A stretch of DNA of 64,000 nt from Barnesiella sp. (GTDB lineage: Bacteria > Bacteroidota > Bacteroidia > Bacteroidales > Muribaculaceae), in assembly GCA_014801075.1 (NCBI GenBank), contig JAAVEW010000031.1:1-64000 (forward strand), written 5' to 3'. Made by a program: the position numbers and the translations under genes. The notes under the pieces are model-generated. The model made no database searches. It saw only the letters and a list, made by a program, of their open reading frames with translations, and was not told the DNA's origin. Shown here in pieces: positions 63,840-64,000 of the stretch (positions within the stretch are counted from its first letter, which is position 1; each line of letters begins with the position of its first letter).

Positions 63840-64000
63840 TTAGTATTCTTCAGAGAAACGGTTGAGGTTTTCCTCGTCCTGGAGGTTGTAGTAGCAGTTG
63901 CGGAGGAGTGAACGTGCATCGTGCATGTTGTCGGGGTCGAGAGCGTAAGCCTTTTCAAGATAAGTGGTTGCTTCCTTGAAGATGGGGTTTACTTCGTTGA
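63840..64000 (-). CDS. tetratricopeptide repeat protein, C-terminal end (partial)
   Basis: The minus strand carries 53 codons ending in TAA at 63840-63842. The peptide contains ATTYLEKAYALDPDNMHDAR, a typical TPR helix pair, and ends NLNRFSEEY. The 5' part lies beyond the window edge, so total length and any signal peptide are unknown. Confidence 0.8.
   Translation of the reverse strand, partial: NEVNPIFKEATTYLEKAYALDPDNMHDARSLLRNCYYNLQDEENLNRFSEEY

Overview
This window looks like a chromosomal segment of a Bacteroidales gut commensal, most like Muribaculaceae or Bacteroides. The signs are putative type IX secretion genes (PorD-like, PorQ), the RprXY two-component pair, the DUF1599 / DoxX (BT_3928-type) / tpiA / SPOR / folE order, a eukaryote-like (GT3) glycogen synthase beside a glucan phosphorylase, and promoters of the Bacteroidetes type (TTTG, about 20 bases, TAnnTTTG). 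The family assignment is inferred from gene content; no rRNA or tRNA is present to confirm it.

Layout. 1-23.6 kb is GC-rich core: dCMP deaminase, S41 protease, 5-formyl-THF cyclo-ligase, ABC-F ATPase, M48 protease, dnaN, DnaQ-like exonuclease, coaBC, porD-like, recN, rlmB, purT, GH95 fucosidase, dnaG, porQ, cmk, ispH. 23.8-31.1 kb is an AT-rich island with different codon use: a tyrosine recombinase, a small inverted-repeat-bounded segment carrying a promoter, then a seven-gene peptide natural-product (RiPP) operon. 31.3-48.6 kb returns to core: rprXY, nhaA, lepA, an LRR secreted protein, dnaB, ispE, grpE-dnaJ, and a glycogen pair. 48.8-57.7 kb has a stand-alone T9SS-tail-like mini-protein, pullulanase, a membrane Ser/Thr kinase, rplY-pth-S4 protein, and a hemerythrin/LuxR pair. 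57.8-64 kb is a long leftward operon from NfeD/SPFH through tpiA to folE, then a partial TPR gene.

The most interesting part is 23.8-31.1 kb. Two 16-bp perfect inverted repeats (25134-25149 and 25333-25348) bracket about 180 bp just downstream of the recombinase gene. The only canonical promoter I find inside (-33 at 25192-25195, -7 at 25164-25171, spacing 20) points away from the operon. Inversion would place it about 60 bases upstream of the first maturase gene. I read this as a phase-variable RiPP system captured in the OFF orientation. Its operon encodes two radical SAM/SPASM enzymes, a 60-residue precursor ending in four CXXX units, a DnaJ-like zinc-finger lipoprotein, a secreted protein, a ClpP-fold putative protease, and an ABC exporter that lacks its own peptidase domain. 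The precursor has an exceptionally strong Shine-Dalgarno sequence and is followed by a 13-bp-stem hairpin, both of which would favour making much more precursor than enzyme.

The core regions are ordinary, but carry recurring intergenic palindromes, a 42-bp inverted repeat with relatives elsewhere in the window, and a cluster of TGTAACA motifs near the left end. No tRNA, rRNA, CRISPR array or complete insertion sequence was found by eye.
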